A stretch of 64,000 nt of DNA from contig NZ_WKKA01000007.1 in assembly GCF_009674885.1 (NCBI RefSeq), forward strand, positions 62,001-126,000. Direction: 5' to 3'. Of this stretch, positions 23,101 through 36,530 are shown piece by piece. The DNA is from Paracoccus sp. S-4012. Its GTDB lineage: Bacteria > Pseudomonadota > Alphaproteobacteria > Rhodobacterales > Rhodobacteraceae. The notes under the pieces were generated by a model that searched no databases, was not told where the DNA came from, and saw only the letters and a list, made by a program, of their open reading frames with translations. Numbering within the stretch: the stretch's first letter is position 1; each line of letters begins with the position of its first letter. The position numbers and the translations under genes were made by a program.

Positions 23101-23226
23101 GGGCGGCTCCTGACGACTGGCGGCGCGACCTGGCGCCGGACGGAATCGCCCTCCCCTAGACCCGCGCGGGGCGACTGCCAAGGTTGTGAATTGTCCCGCG
23201 GGCGCGGGCAGGCCAGATTAGCGGCG

Positions 23227-25404
23227 ATGACTCGCCTCCGCGACAGCCTGGCCCGCATGGCCTTCGCGCTTGCCCTGGCGCTGACGGCCCCCCTCGCGGC
23301 GCGGGCCGAGGACGCGGCGGCGCTGCGCCGGGCGCTCGCCGAGACCGGCGCGCGCAACTGGCCCGCCGCCGAGGCCGCGGCGCGCGCATCGGGGCCGCTC
23401 GCGCTCGACATCGTGGCCTGGCACCGGCTGCGGGCCGGGGGCGCCGCCTTCGCGGACTATGCCGATTTCGCCGTTCGCAACCCCGACTGGCCGGGCATGG
23501 ACCTGCTGCGCGAGCGAGCCGAGGCGGCGATGTCAGAGGCCATGCCGCCCGAGGCGGTCCTCGCGTGGTTCGGCGAGGCCGCGCCGCGGACCGGCAACGG
23601 GTTGCTGCGCCTGATCGCGGCCATCGAGACGACCGCGGGCCGCGAGGCGGCGGTCGCGCGGCTCGTGCCGCTCTGGGCCGGGGCGTTGGTGACGCTGGAC
23701 GCGGCGGCGGAGACGGCGCTTTCGGCGACCTACGGACATGCGCTCGCCGAGCACGCGGCGGCGCGGGCGCGGGCGCTCCTGGACCGGGGCGAGACGGCCG
23801 AGGCGCTCAAGCTGCTGCCGCAGTTGACCGGCGACGACGCGCTGATCGCGCGGCTGCGGGCCGACCTGCAGAATGACGGCCCGAACCTCAACGCCCGCAT
23901 CGAGGCGCTTCCGCCTGACCTGCTGGCCGATCCCGGCCTCGCCCTCGACCGCTTCCGCCGCTTCGCCCGCCTGCGCGACGTCGAGCGCGCGCGCGAGATC
24001 CTGCTGGCGCAGTCGGAGGCGGCGGAGACGCTGATCGACCCGGCGCTGTGGTCCTCGCTCCGGGCCGACTACGCCCGCGCCGCCCTGCGCGCGGGGGACC
24101 CGGCGCTTGCGCTGCGGCTGGCCTGGCCGCACCACCTGCCCTCCAGCCACCCCCATGCGGTCGACCTCGACTTCCTCGCCGGCTGGGCGGCGTTCCAGAC
24201 CGGCGACTGGGCCGCGGCGCGCGAGCATTTCGAGCGGCTGGCGCAGGACTCCGGCTCGGCCATCACGCAGGGCCGCGCGCTCTACTGGCAGGCGCGCACC
24301 GCCGGGGCGGCGGGCGAGGCCGCGCGGGCCGAGGCGCTGATGCGTCAGGCGGCGACCCATCAGTCCTCCTATTACGGCCAGCTCGCGGCCGAGGCGGCCG
24401 GGGTGCCGATGGACCCGGCGCTCGCCACGCCGGGCCTCGCCCTCGACACCGTGCCCGACTGGCGCGGGGCGGCGATCCGCAGCGACCGGCGGGTGCAGGC
24501 GGGGATCTGGCTGCTGGTCGCGGGCGAGGCGGACCTCGCGGCGCGGTTCCTGCTGCATGTCTCCGAGACCGCCGATCCGCAGGACACCGCCCGTCTCGCG
24601 CGCCTCATGGCCGAGTTCGGGCATACGCATCACGCGCTGCGCCTGTCGAAGCGCGCGGCCCAGCGGGGCGTCATCCACCCCGCGATCCAGTTCCCGCTGA
24701 CCGGCATCGAGGCGATGCCGCTGGGCATCCCGGCCGAGCTGGCGATGGCGATCGCCCGGCAGGAGTCGGAGTTCAATCCGCGCGCCGGCTCGCCCGCGGG
24801 GGCGCGCGGGCTGATGCAGGTCATGCCCGCGACCGCCCGCGACATTGCCCGCGACGTGGGCCTGCCCTACGACCTCGACCGGCTGTCCTCCGACGCGGGC
24901 TACAACGCGCTCTACGGCGCCACCTACCTCGCCGGGCTCCGCGCCCGCTACGGGCCGTCGATCGCGCTCGTCGCCGCCGGCTACAACGCCGGGCCGGGCC
25001 GGTCGGCGCAGTGGCTGGCGGCCTTCGGCGACCTGCGCCGGGGCGAGGCGGACGCCGTCGACTGGGTCGAATCGGTCCCCTTCGACGAGACCCGCAACTA
25101 CGTCATGCGCGTGGCCGAGGCGCTGCCGGTCTACCGCGCCCGCATCGCGGGCAAGCCGGTTGAGTGGACGCCCACGGCCGACATCACCGGCGACGGCGTG
25201 ACCACCGTGCCCCTGCCCCGCCTCGACACCACGCTCATGGCCTCCGCCCGGCCGATCCCGAGCCCGCGCGCCGCTGCCCTCGCGCTCGCCGCCGCGGCGC
25301 AGGCGCCGCCCCGGATCGAGCCCGCCCCGGCCGTCATCGACCCGGCGACCGCGCCGATGGCCTTCATCGGCCCGATGCCGCCCGGCGAGACGCGCCTCGA
25401 TTAA
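23227..25404 (+). CDS. Soluble lytic murein transglycosylase (Slt family)
   Basis: The 725-residue periplasmic enzyme cleaves peptidoglycan glycan strands, forming 1,6-anhydromuramic ends. A signal peptide occupies about residues 1-27 (ARAED). A long superhelical alpha-domain rich in Ala, Leu and Arg follows. The C-terminal SLT domain has the catalytic Glu in AIARQESEFNPRA, the GLMQVMPATA motif and AAGYNAGPGR. A low-complexity Ala/Pro tail ends the protein. Its stop overlaps the convergent DMT transporter stop by 4 bases. Confidence 0.93.
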   Translation: MTRLRDSLARMAFALALALTAPLAARAEDAAALRRALAETGARNWPAAEAAARASGPLALDIVAWHRLRAGGAAFADYADFAVRNPDWPGMDLLRERAEAAMSEAMPPEAVLAWFGEAAPRTGNGLLRLIAAIETTAGREAAVARLVPLWAGALVTLDAAAETALSATYGHALAEHAAARARALLDRGETAEALKLLPQLTGDDALIARLRADLQNDGPNLNARIEALPPDLLADPGLALDRFRRFARLRDVERAREILLAQSEAAETLIDPALWSSLRADYARAALRAGDPALALRLAWPHHLPSSHPHAVDLDFLAGWAAFQTGDWAAAREHFERLAQDSGSAITQGRALYWQARTAGAAGEAARAEALMRQAATHQSSYYGQLAAEAAGVPMDPALATPGLALDTVPDWRGAAIRSDRRVQAGIWLLVAGEADLAARFLLHVSETADPQDTARLARLMAEFGHTHHALRLSKRAAQRGVIHPAIQFPLTGIEAMPLGIPAELAMAIARQESEFNPRAGSPAGARGLMQVMPATARDIARDVGLPYDLDRLSSDAGYNALYGATYLAGLRARYGPSIALVAAGYNAGPGRSAQWLAAFGDLRRGEADAVDWVESVPFDETRNYVMRVAEALPVYRARIAGKPVEWTPTADITGDGVTTVPLPRLDTTLMASARPIPSPRAAALALAAAAQAPPRIEPAPAVIDPATAPMAFIGPMPPGETRLD

Positions 25405-26357
25405 CCCGCCCGCATCCGCGCCCGCCAGAGCGAGAACAGCCCCGCGCCGACGATGATCGTGACGCCCACGACCACGTTGGGCGCCAGCCGCTCGCTGTAG
25501 AAGACGGTCCCGATGATGACGATCCACATCAGCTGAGTATAGGCGAAGGGCTGCAGGACCGAGGCCTCGGCCATCTCGTAGGCCAGGATCAGCAGCCAGT
25601 GCGAGGTCGCCGCACAGAGGCAGAGCGCCGCCAGCAGCAGCCAGTCCGCGGGGGCGAGCGCCTCCCAGTGCATGAGCCCGACCAGGGTGATCGCGGCCGC
25701 GCCCCCGATGCTGGTCCAGAAGAAGCTGACAGTCGAGGGGTCGTGGCGCGAGGCGAGCCGCGTCAGCACCCCGTAGAGCGCGAAGGTCGCCGCCGCGCCG
25801 AGCGCGAACAGCATGTCGGGCGACATCGCGCCCGAGCCGGGGCGCAGCACGATCATCATGCCCATGAAGCCCACGCCGACCGCGGTCCAGCGGCGCCAGC
25901 CGATGCGCTCGCCGAGGATCGGACCGGAGAGCGCCACGATCATCAGCGGATAGCTCGCCATGATCGCATGGGCGTTGACGAGGCCGAGCCGCACGAAGGC
26001 GAAGATCGCCAGCACGATGTCGGCGATCAGCAGCAGCGCGCGGGCGATCTGCAGCCACGGCCTGCGCGAGCGCGCGGCGGCGCGGAAGCCGCCCGGCGCG
26101 CGGCTGACGATCACCGAGACGAAGATCACCATGAACCAGTAGCGCAGCATTACCACGAGGAAGGGCGAATACTCGCTCCCCAACTCGCGCGAGAGCGAAT
26201 CCTGGATGGCGAAGACGAGGCTCACCACGCACATGAGCAGGATGCCGCGCCGGTTCCGGGCCGGCTTCTGCGGCTCGGCCTCGGGCGGCGGCACCGCGGG
26301 CCGCTGCAGCGCGGGATCGGTCAGCGGCCCGGTCAGGTCGCGGTCGGCGGCGGTCAT
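25401..26357 (-). CDS. DMT superfamily (EamA) transporter
   Basis: This 318-residue protein has ten hydrophobic segments arranged as two EamA repeats, typical of drug/metabolite exporters of the RhaT/YddG type. A charged N-terminal tail of about 36 residues precedes the first helix. Motifs such as ANAHAIMASYPLM-like and GERIGWRRWTAVGVGFMG at the end of the first repeat fit the family. The substrate is unknown. It is convergent with the lytic transglycosylase. Confidence 0.85.
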   Translation of the reverse strand: MTAADRDLTGPLTDPALQRPAVPPPEAEPQKPARNRRGILLMCVVSLVFAIQDSLSRELGSEYSPFLVVMLRYWFMVIFVSVIVSRAPGGFRAAARSRRPWLQIARALLLIADIVLAIFAFVRLGLVNAHAIMASYPLMIVALSGPILGERIGWRRWTAVGVGFMGMMIVLRPGSGAMSPDMLFALGAAATFALYGVLTRLASRHDPSTVSFFWTSIGGAAAITLVGLMHWEALAPADWLLLAALCLCAATSHWLLILAYEMAEASVLQPFAYTQLMWIVIIGTVFYSERLAPNVVVGVTIIVGAGLFSLWRARMRAG

Positions 26358-26408
26358 GGTTCACCCGAGGGGATTGCCAGTCACCGGTGGCAGAGCGCCG
26401 GGGCGCGG

Positions 26409-27032
26409 TCAACCGGCGCCGGTCTGCCCGTGCGGCGCCTGAACCGGCTTCGATTCCGGCGAGCCCCGGTGGCGCAGGAAGATTGACAGCACGACGAGGG
26501 CAAGGGTCGCGAGGAACTCCGACTGCCAGTTCTGCATCGATTCAAACCAGAACCCCGCAGTGCCGAGATGCGCCCAGAATCCATGCGGGGCCTCGCCATG
26601 CCGCGCGGCGTCCCCGATCGCCATCTGCCAACTGCCCCAGCCATGCAGGACGAACGAGGCCACGAACAGCGCCGCCAGCGTCAGGCCCAGCGAATGCGCG
26701 TAGAGCCAGCCGCCGATGCCCGGTCCCGCCTCGTCGTTCGGGCGGTCCGGGTCATCGGGGTCGCTCGATTCGGCCGAGCCCCGCTGGAACAGCATCGCCG
26801 TCAGCACGACATAGAACGCCATCTGCAGGAACTCGCTTTCCCAGTTCTCGAAGAGCGGCGAGAGGAAGTCGCCGCCGGTCAGGAACTGGCCGAGCGAGGG
26901 CGCCGCCTCGGCATGTCTGCGGGCCTCCTCGGCGGCGTCGAGCCAGCCCGACCAGATCATGCCCGCGAGGCTGACGAGGAAGAGGGCGAGCAGCGCCCAG
27001 GAGAGGCCGCTGTCGCGGAGGAACTTTTTCAT
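26409..27032 (-). CDS. DUF6766 family membrane protein
   Basis: A 207-residue protein with about four hydrophobic segments. The repeated motif FENWESEFLQM near residue 62 and MQNWQSEFLATL near residue 166, together with LFQRGSAESSDPD and LRHRGSPESKP, is characteristic of DUF6766. The two halves look like an internal duplication. No function is known. The start at 27032 is 23 bases downstream of a perfect 9-bp inverted repeat on the minus strand. Confidence 0.8.
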   Translation of the reverse strand: MKKFLRDSGLSWALLALFLVSLAGMIWSGWLDAAEEARRHAEAAPSLGQFLTGGDFLSPLFENWESEFLQMAFYVVLTAMLFQRGSAESSDPDDPDRPNDEAGPGIGGWLYAHSLGLTLAALFVASFVLHGWGSWQMAIGDAARHGEAPHGFWAHLGTAGFWFESMQNWQSEFLATLALVVLSIFLRHRGSPESKPVQAPHGQTGAG

Positions 27033-27054
27033 CTTGGCCGCCCCCGGCGGCAGG

Positions 27055-27084
27055 ATCGCCGCACTCCTCGCATGATGCGGCGAT
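27055..27084. promoter_or_regulatory. Inverted repeat upstream of the DUF6766 gene
   Basis: ATCGCCGCA at 27055-27063 pairs perfectly with TGCGGCGAT at 27076-27084 around a 12-base loop. It lies 23-52 bases before the DUF6766 start on the minus strand, so it is either a repressor site or a 5' leader hairpin. No T-tract follows. Confidence 0.4.
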
Positions 27085-27125
27085 AACTCCTTTGCAGACA
27101 CTAAGTTTCCGCCGGGGCGAGCGCG

Positions 27126-28736
27126 TCAGCCCGAGACCACGACCGGCGCGGCCTTGGGGCCTGCCCAGCCTTCCGGGATCATCGGCGTCGCGGCCAGCAG
27201 ACGGCGGGTATAGGGATGCTCCGGCGCCTCCAGCACCCGCGCGGTCGGCCCGGCCTCGACGATCCGGCCGCGCTCCATCACCAGCACCCGGTCGGTGATC
27301 GCGCGGACCACGCCGAGGTCGTGGCTGATGAAGAGATAGGCCAGCCCATGCTCGGCCCGGAGCCGCGCCAGCAGGTCCAGCACCTGCGCGCGGACGCGGA
27401 CATCGAGCGCGCTTACCGCCTCGTCCAGCACGATCAGGCGCGGGCGGATGATGAGGGCGCGGGCGATGGCGATGCGCTGCCGCTGGCCGCCGGAGAACTC
27501 GTGGATGAAGCGGCGCCCGGCGTCCGGTTCGATGCCGACCTCCTCGAGCGCAGCGGCCACCCGCGTACGCCAGTCGCGGGGGCGAGCGGTCAGGTGGAAG
27601 GGCTCGGCCACCAGGCGCTCGACCCGCCAGCGGGGGTCGAAGCTGCCATAGGGGTCCTGGAAGACCACCTGCACGCCGGCGCGGATGGTGGAGGGCATGC
27701 CGGGGCGGACGGTGGCGCCGCCGAGCCGGATCTCGCCGCCCTGCAACGGGTCGAGGCCGAGAATGGCGCGGGTCAGCGTGGACTTGCCGCAGCCGGATTC
27801 GCCGACGAGGCCGAGGGATTCGCCCTCGGCCACGTCGAAGTTGACGGCATCCACGGCCCGCAGGACGGCCGGCGATGCGAAGGGGCCGGAGCGCGGGAGG
27901 GTGTATTCGCGAACCGCCTCGCGGACGCTCAGCAGCGGCGCTTGTTTCGGCGGCGCGGGAACGGCGGGCGGCACATGGGTTGAGGCCGCGAAGAGCGCGC
28001 GCGTGTAGGGATGCGCGCGCGCGCGGAACACCGCCTCGGTCGCGCCCGTCTCGACCACCGCGCCGTCCTTCATCACCGCCACGCGATCCGCGCGCCCCGC
28101 GACAACGGCGAGGTCATGGGTGATGAGCATCAGCCCCATCCCCTCCTCGCGCACGAGGCCCGAGAGCAGGTCGAGGATCTGCGCCTGCGTGGTCACGTCG
28201 AGGGCGGTCGTCGGCTCGTCGGCGATCAGAAGGTCGGGCTTCTCGGCAATCGCCATCGCGATCGCCACCCGCTGCCGCTGCCCGCCCGACAGCTCATGCG
28301 GCCAGCGGTCGAGCGGGAAGCGGTCGGCGGTCAGGCCGACGCGGTCCAGCCGCTCGCGGGCGCGGGCGCGGGCGGGCGCGCGGGCCATGCCGTGATGGAC
28401 GCGCAGCACTTCGGCCACCTGATCGCCGATGGTCATCAGCGGATTGAGCGCGGTCATCGGCTCCTGGAAGATCATCCCGATCCGCCTCCCGCGGACCCGG
28501 CAGAGCGCCGGTTCGGGCAGGCCCAGCAGCTCCTCGCCTTCCAGCTTCACCGATCCGCGGGTTGCGAAACCCGGCGGCAGCAGCCCCATCACCGCGAGCG
28601 CGGTCAGCGACTTGCCCGAGCCGCTCTCGCCCACCAGCCCCAGCACCTCGCCGCGCCCGAGGTCGAGGTCCACGTCGCGCAGGATCGCCCGCCCGCCGAT
28701 CCCGACCGAGAGGCCGCGCAGCCGCAGCAGGCTCAC
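27126..28736 (-). CDS. Fused dipeptide ABC transporter ATP-binding protein (DppD-DppF type)
   Basis: A 536-residue protein with two complete ABC ATPase domains. Domain one (about residues 1-255) has Walker A GESGSGKS, signature LSGGQRQR and Walker [13 protein letters not shown]. Domain two has [16 protein letters not shown] and [12 protein letters not shown]. Each is followed by the oligopeptide-transporter segment HPYTR(A/R)LLAA. It energises a peptide or nickel-type importer. The start is GTG at 28736, overlapping the upstream permease stop (GTGA). It is the last gene of the run. Confidence 0.93.
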   Translation of the reverse strand: MSLLRLRGLSVGIGGRAILRDVDLDLGRGEVLGLVGESGSGKSLTALAVMGLLPPGFATRGSVKLEGEELLGLPEPALCRVRGRRIGMIFQEPMTALNPLMTIGDQVAEVLRVHHGMARAPARARARERLDRVGLTADRFPLDRWPHELSGGQRQRVAIAMAIAEKPDLLIADEPTTALDVTTQAQILDLLSGLVREEGMGLMLITHDLAVVAGRADRVAVMKDGAVVETGATEAVFRARAHPYTRALFAASTHVPPAVPAPPKQAPLLSVREAVREYTLPRSGPFASPAVLRAVDAVNFDVAEGESLGLVGESGCGKSTLTRAILGLDPLQGGEIRLGGATVRPGMPSTIRAGVQVVFQDPYGSFDPRWRVERLVAEPFHLTARPRDWRTRVAAALEEVGIEPDAGRRFIHEFSGGQRQRIAIARALIIRPRLIVLDEAVSALDVRVRAQVLDLLARLRAEHGLAYLFISHDLGVVRAITDRVLVMERGRIVEAGPTARVLEAPEHPYTRRLLAATPMIPEGWAGPKAAPVVVSG

Positions 28737-29541
28737 GCCCGCCCCCTCAGCCGCGGGTCGAGCGCGTCGCGCAACCCGTCGCCCAGCAGGTTCAGCCCCA
28801 GCACTGTCGCGACGATGGCAAGGCCGGGGATCACCGCGACATGCGGGGCGAGCGTCACCATCGTCTGCGCCTCGGCCAGCATCCGCCCCCATGACGGCGT
28901 CGGCGGCTGAGCGCCGAGGCCGACATAGCTCAGCCCCGCTTCCGCGAGGATACCGAGCGAGAACTGGATCGTCCCCTGCACGATCAGCAGGTTGGCGATG
29001 TTGGGCAGGATATGCTCGGCGCTGATCCTCGCGCGGCCCTTCCCCGCCACCTGCGCCGCACGAATGAAATCGAGCGTCCAGAGCGGCAGCGCGCCGCCGC
29101 GCGCCACGCGGGCGAAGACGGGGATGTTGAAGATGCCGATGGCGATGATGGCGTTGGTGGCCGAGGGGCCGAAGACCGCGGTGATGAGGATGGCGATGAC
29201 CAGCGCCGGGAAGGCGAAGATCAGGTCGTTCATCCGCATGACCACCTCGTCCAGCCAGCCGCCTCGGTTGGCCGCCGCCAGCAGCCCCAGCGGGACCCCC
29301 GCGCCCATGCCGATGCCGACGGCAACCAGCGCCACCGCGATCGAGGTCCGGGCGCCGACCATCACGAGGCTGAGGATGTCGCGGCCGAGGTGGTCGGTGC
29401 CGAACCAGTGGGCGGCCGAGGGCGGCTGCAGGCGGTTGCCGATGCTCAACACGTCCACCGGCCAGGGCGTCCAGAAGAACGACACCCCCGCCGCGACCAG
29501 CGCGAGACCCGACAGCACCGCCCCGAGGAGGAGCCCCCACC

Positions 29542-29545
<4 letters not shown>
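28733..29545 (-). CDS. Dipeptide-type ABC transporter permease (DppC type)
   Basis: This 270-residue inner-membrane subunit of an Opp/Dpp-family importer has the N-terminal HWFGTDHLGRDILS motif common to DppC proteins. It has about six membrane helices, with the EAA loop in the region of AAQVAGKGRARISAEHILPN. Its start overlaps the DppB-type gene (ATGA) and its stop overlaps the ATPase gene (GTGA). Confidence 0.92.
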
Positions 29546-30486
<941 letters not shown>

Positions 30487-30522
30487 GGCGCGACGCTATC
30501 CGCGGCGGCGCGGGCGGTAAAG

Positions 30523-31005
30523 TCAGCCGAGGTCGCGGCCGAGATAGACCACGCCCGGCAGCGGGTTCGGGTAGTAGGCGGGGATCTCGCGGAAGCCGAG
30601 GCCGCGATAGACCCGCAGCGCCGGGGTCATGGTGTCGAGCGTGTCAAGCAGCATCCGCCGGTAACCCAAGCCTCGTGCGCGGGCGAGAATCGCCTCGCCG
30701 AGCCGGGTGCCGAGCGACAGCCCCCGCGCCTCGGGCCGGACATAAAGGCGCTTGCACTCGCACTCACCCTCCGCCGGCAGGGGCCGGAGCGCGATCACGC
30801 CGAGCGCGCGTTCCCCCGCCCCGCGCGCCAGGAGCAGCGCACCGCGCGGCGGGGCATAGGCGCCCGGCAGCGCCGCGAGCTCGGCCTCGGCGTCCTGAAA
30901 CGACAGGTCCAGCCCGAGCCCGTCCACATAGTCCCGCATCAAGCGCCGCGCGGCGGCGATATCGGCCTCCGTCACGGCATCGGCGATGACCGCCTCCACC
31001 GTCAC
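30523..31005 (-). CDS. GNAT family N-acetyltransferase
   Basis: This 160-residue acetyl-CoA-dependent acetyltransferase has the core GNAT motif A (RLYVRPEARGLSLGTRLGE). Family motif B follows (LLDTLDTMTPALRVYRGLGFREIPAYY). The YYPNPLPGVVYLGRDL ending is common in small-molecule acetyltransferases. The start is GTG at 31005, overlapping the MFS stop (GTGA). Substrate unknown; co-translation with the exporter hints at a detoxification pair, but this is speculative. Confidence 0.88.
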   Translation of the reverse strand: MTVEAVIADAVTEADIAAARRLMRDYVDGLGLDLSFQDAEAELAALPGAYAPPRGALLLARGAGERALGVIALRPLPAEGECECKRLYVRPEARGLSLGTRLGEAILARARGLGYRRMLLDTLDTMTPALRVYRGLGFREIPAYYPNPLPGVVYLGRDLG

Positions 31006-32660
31006 AGCACGTCCGGCTTGCCGAGCAGCGGCAAGACGTCCTCGTCCGGGTTGACGTTCTGGCGCTCGATCATGCGATGCACCAGCGGATCGCCCTCGCC
31101 CCGGTGCATCTCGCGCAGGCGCACCGCCACCTCGTCGTCCGAATGCGTCCGGCGCAGGTTGTGGCGGACGTATTCGTCCCAGGTGGCGATGTGATAGCTC
31201 TCGGACCACTGCCCAGGATGCTCGAGGTCGCGCAGCAGCGCCCAGTTGCGCGCCCCGTCGCGGCGGCGGGCGGCGCGGCGCTTGGCCATCAGGCGCAGGA
31301 ACTCGGGCACGTCCTTGTGGGCGATCTCGTAGTCCACCATCACGAAGACCGGCCCCGAGCGGCCGCGGATGTCGAGCGCGAGTTCCGGCTCGCGGAAGCG
31401 GTTGGCGGGCTCGAGGTTCAGGGTGCCGAAGTCGGGCGCCCGGAACCAGTGGCCGATCACGGCGCCGAGGAGCAGCACCCCGGCCGCGACGACCAGCGCC
31501 TCGTGCCAGCCGCGCGCGGTCGCCACCTCGCCCCAGATCCACGACCCCGCCGCCATGCCGCCGAAGGTCGCGGTCTGGTAGAGGGCCAGCGCGCGGGCCA
31601 CCACCCAGCGCGGCGTGGAGAGCTGCACCGTCACGTTGAACAGCGACAGCGCCAGCACCCAGGACGCCCCCGCCGGCAGCAGCGCCAGCGCGTGAAGCCA
31701 GACATGGTCGGTGAGCGCCAGGATCAGCGCGGCGACCGCAAAGCCTGCAAAGGCCACGCGGACGATGTTCTCGTTGTCGAAGCGCTCGCGGATGCGCGGG
31801 TTCAGCACCGCGCCGAGGATCGCGCCGATGCCGTAGCAGCCGAGCAGCATCCCGTAGAGGAGCGAGCCCGCCCCCGGATGCGACCGCGCCACCAGCGGCA
31901 GCAGCGCCAGAACCGCCACGGCTGCGAAGCCGAACAACGCCCCGCGCAGCAGCACCCGCACGAGGTTCGGCGAAAGCGCGACGTAGCGCAGCCCGGCGTT
32001 GACGGCCGAAGGGAACGGCTCGCGCGCCACCACGCGGCGCTCGGCCTTGGGCCCCTTCCAGCGGATCAGCGCGACGATCAGCGGCAGGTAGCTCAGCGCG
32101 TTGATGGCGAAGGCCGCCGCGGCGCCCCAGGCCGCGACGATCAGCCCGCCCGCGGCCGGGCCGACCCCGCGCATGAGGTTGAAGCCGAGGGAGTTCAGCG
32201 TCACCGCTGCCTGCAACTCGGAGCGGGGCACGAGGTCGCCTTGGCTCGCCTGCCAGGGCGGGTTGTAGACCGCGCCGCCGACGCCGATCAGGAAGGTCAG
32301 CGTCAGCAGCAGCCACGGGTTGAGGCCGCCGGTGAAGCCGATCACGGCGAGGACCGCCGAGGTCACGAACATGAAGCCCTGCGCGGCGATCATCAGGCGG
32401 CGGCGATCGAAGGTGTCGGCCAGCGCCCCCGCCAGCAGCGCGAACAGCATGTAGGGCAGCGTCGCCGAGGACTGCACCAGCGCGATCAGCGTCGGCGAGG
32501 TGGTCAGCTGCGTCATCAGCCAGGCGGCGCCGACCCCCTGGATCAGGTGGCCAAAATTCGACAGCACCGTCGCGCCCCAGAGGTTGCGATATTCGGCGTG
32601 CCGGAACGGCACCAGCGCGCTCTGGCGGGCGCCTGCGGACTCGGTCGTGGGGGCGGACAT
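31002..32660 (-). CDS. MFS transporter with cytoplasmic C-terminal domain (MFS_3/EntS-like)
   Basis: The 552-residue protein begins with a MFS domain of about 12 helices. Its early motif FRHAEYRNLWGATVLSNFG and LLAGALADTFDRRRLM are typical of the MFS_3 group that includes the enterobactin exporter EntS. From about residue 440 a soluble domain follows (VFVMVDYEIAHKDVPEFLRLM to the end), resembling the dimeric alpha-beta barrel/antibiotic-monooxygenase-like tail found in this group. The ATG at 32660 was chosen over an upstream start because the MFS domain follows immediately. Likely an exporter; substrate unknown. Confidence 0.87.
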   Translation of the reverse strand: MSAPTTESAGARQSALVPFRHAEYRNLWGATVLSNFGHLIQGVGAAWLMTQLTTSPTLIALVQSSATLPYMLFALLAGALADTFDRRRLMIAAQGFMFVTSAVLAVIGFTGGLNPWLLLTLTFLIGVGGAVYNPPWQASQGDLVPRSELQAAVTLNSLGFNLMRGVGPAAGGLIVAAWGAAAAFAINALSYLPLIVALIRWKGPKAERRVVAREPFPSAVNAGLRYVALSPNLVRVLLRGALFGFAAVAVLALLPLVARSHPGAGSLLYGMLLGCYGIGAILGAVLNPRIRERFDNENIVRVAFAGFAVAALILALTDHVWLHALALLPAGASWVLALSLFNVTVQLSTPRWVVARALALYQTATFGGMAAGSWIWGEVATARGWHEALVVAAGVLLLGAVIGHWFRAPDFGTLNLEPANRFREPELALDIRGRSGPVFVMVDYEIAHKDVPEFLRLMAKRRAARRRDGARNWALLRDLEHPGQWSESYHIATWDEYVRHNLRRTHSDDEVAVRLREMHRGEGDPLVHRMIERQNVNPDEDVLPLLGKPDVL

Positions 32661-32718
32661 CAGTGTGAAAACCCGGCGGTGTCGCGGGATGCTAGGTCGG
32701 TGCCGCCGCGGCCGCAAC

Positions 32719-34953
<2,235 letters not shown>

Positions 34954-35158
34954 GCCCGCCCGCCTAGCGGCAAGCCCGGCCGCGGTCCAGCGGCGAAAGA
35001 TGATTCGCAAGGCTGCAAGAGGGTTTGAGGCTGCGGCAGCGGATTTCCGCGGGATGGCGCGGAACGCGGCCGGCGCCGCGGCGTTTGACCTCTGAACCCG
35101 GAATGACCGGACAGACAAGAAAGCGGCCCGGATCACCGGCGCCGGAGGCAGGTTGGAT

Positions 35159-35668
35159 ATGTTCAGGCTGGTTGCCCTGACCCTCGGGGGTCTGGTTTCG
35201 ACGCTGCTCCTCTACGGCAACCCGGATACGGCGGAAGCCGAGACCGGCGGCGCCGTGGTAGCCGCCGCGGCGTCCCCGCAATATCCTTGGGGCGTGATCG
35301 CGGCATCGATTCGCACCGACGCGCCGGCCGAGGCCCCCCTCGACCATGCCGAGCTCACCCGCCGCGCCATGGCCGCCGCAACCCAGCCCGGCACCGGCGA
35401 GGGCGTACCGAAGCTGCGCCCCTCGCCCGAGCGCGCGCGCGCCGCGGCACCCGAGCAGCGCCTCGCCTCCGGCCCCGCCCTCTATGTCATTGGCGACGCG
35501 GTGAACCTGCGGGCGGCGCCGGGTGGCGGCGTCGTCGGCTCGCTGACCCGGGGCGCGGCGGTCACCAGTGTCGGCCCCACTTCGGGCGGCTGGATCGAGA
35601 TCGAGGCGGCAGACGGGAGCCGCGGCTTCATGTCGGCGCAGTTCCTCTCGCCCCGCCAGCCCGGCTGA
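35159..35668 (+). CDS. SH3-domain protein with N-terminal membrane anchor or signal
   Basis: A 169-residue protein with a hydrophobic N-terminus (residues 2-20), probably a signal or membrane anchor, then an Ala/Pro-rich region and a C-terminal bacterial SH3 domain. The domain shows [26 protein letters not shown] and a closing FMSAQFL. Such proteins often act in the periplasm on the cell wall. I prefer ATG 35159, with GGAGG 10 bases upstream, to the in-frame TTG at 35153. The gene overlaps nothing and is divergent from parC. Confidence 0.78.
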   Translation: MFRLVALTLGGLVSTLLLYGNPDTAEAETGGAVVAAAASPQYPWGVIAASIRTDAPAEAPLDHAELTRRAMAAATQPGTGEGVPKLRPSPERARAAAPEQRLASGPALYVIGDAVNLRAAPGGGVVGSLTRGAAVTSVGPTSGGWIEIEAADGSRGFMSAQFLSPRQPG

Positions 35669-35669
35669 C

Positions 35670-36500
35670 ATGCCGCCGCGGCAGGGCGTCGTCATCACCG
35701 GCTGCTCCTCCGGCATCGGCCTCGACGCCGCGCACCACCTCAGGGCGCGCGGCTGGCGCGTGCTGGCGACCTGCCGCAAGCCCGAGGACGTGGCGGCGCG
35801 GCGGGCCGAGGGTTTCGAGAGCTTCGCCCTCGACCTGAACGACCCGGCCAGCATCGCCGCCGCCCCCGCACGCGCGGCCGAGGGCGGGCCGGTCACGGCG
35901 CTCGTCAACAACGCCGCCATCGCCATCCCCGGCGCGGTGGAGGACATCCCCGCCGGCGCGCTCCGGGCGATCTTCGAGACCAACCTCTTCGGCACCCACG
36001 ACCTCACCCGCGCGATGATCCCGCAGTTCCGCGCCCATGACGGCCCCACGACCATCGTCAACATTTCCTCGGTGCTGGGCCTCGTCGGGGCGAAATGGCG
36101 CGGGGCCTATGTGGCGTCGAAATTCGCGCTCGAGGGGCTGACCGATGTGCTGCGGCAGGAGATGGAGGACACGCAGATCCGTGTCGTGCTGGTCGAGCCC
36201 GGCCCGATCACCTCGCGCTTCCGCCTGAACGCGCAAGCGCAGTTCGCCCGCTGGATCGACTGGGAGGCGAGCCCGCGGGCCGGGCAATACCGCGCCCGCC
36301 TGATCCCTCGCCTCTACAAGCCCGCCACGAAGGACCGCTTCGAGCTGCCGCCCGCGGCCGTCAGCCGGGTGATCGCCCGCGCGATCGAGGCCGACCGCCC
36401 GGCGCCGCGCTATCACGTCACCGTGCCGACCCGCCTCGCCGCCGCCGGACGCAGGCTGCTGCCGACGCGCGGGCTGGACTGGATGACCCGGCGGAGCTAG
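35670..36500 (+). CDS. SDR family oxidoreductase
   Basis: A 276-residue classical short-chain dehydrogenase. The NAD(P)-binding motif is TGCSSGIG (residues 10-17), followed by the NNAA motif. The catalytic residues are a serine in NISSV and the tyrosine/lysine pair YVASK. The VEPGPITSRF segment closes the active site as in related 17-beta-hydroxysteroid-type enzymes. The substrate is unknown. The start lies 1 base after the SH3 gene stop, suggesting translational coupling. Confidence 0.9.
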   Translation: MPPRQGVVITGCSSGIGLDAAHHLRARGWRVLATCRKPEDVAARRAEGFESFALDLNDPASIAAAPARAAEGGPVTALVNNAAIAIPGAVEDIPAGALRAIFETNLFGTHDLTRAMIPQFRAHDGPTTIVNISSVLGLVGAKWRGAYVASKFALEGLTDVLRQEMEDTQIRVVLVEPGPITSRFRLNAQAQFARWIDWEASPRAGQYRARLIPRLYKPATKDRFELPPAAVSRVIARAIEADRPAPRYHVTVPTRLAAAGRRLLPTRGLDWMTRRS

Positions 36501-36530
36501 GCTGCGGCCCTTCAGCGAAAGGCACGCGTC

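Noticed and set aside
23533-26412. Open reading frame of 959 codons on the minus strand across the lytic transglycosylase and DMT genes
   Set aside because: It crosses two supported genes, has a low-complexity Arg/Ala-rich translation and no motif. It is a shadow.
35085-35114. TTGACC box before the SH3 gene at 35159
   Set aside because: The -10 region at the right spacing (CGGACA/GGACAG) is too poor to call a promoter.
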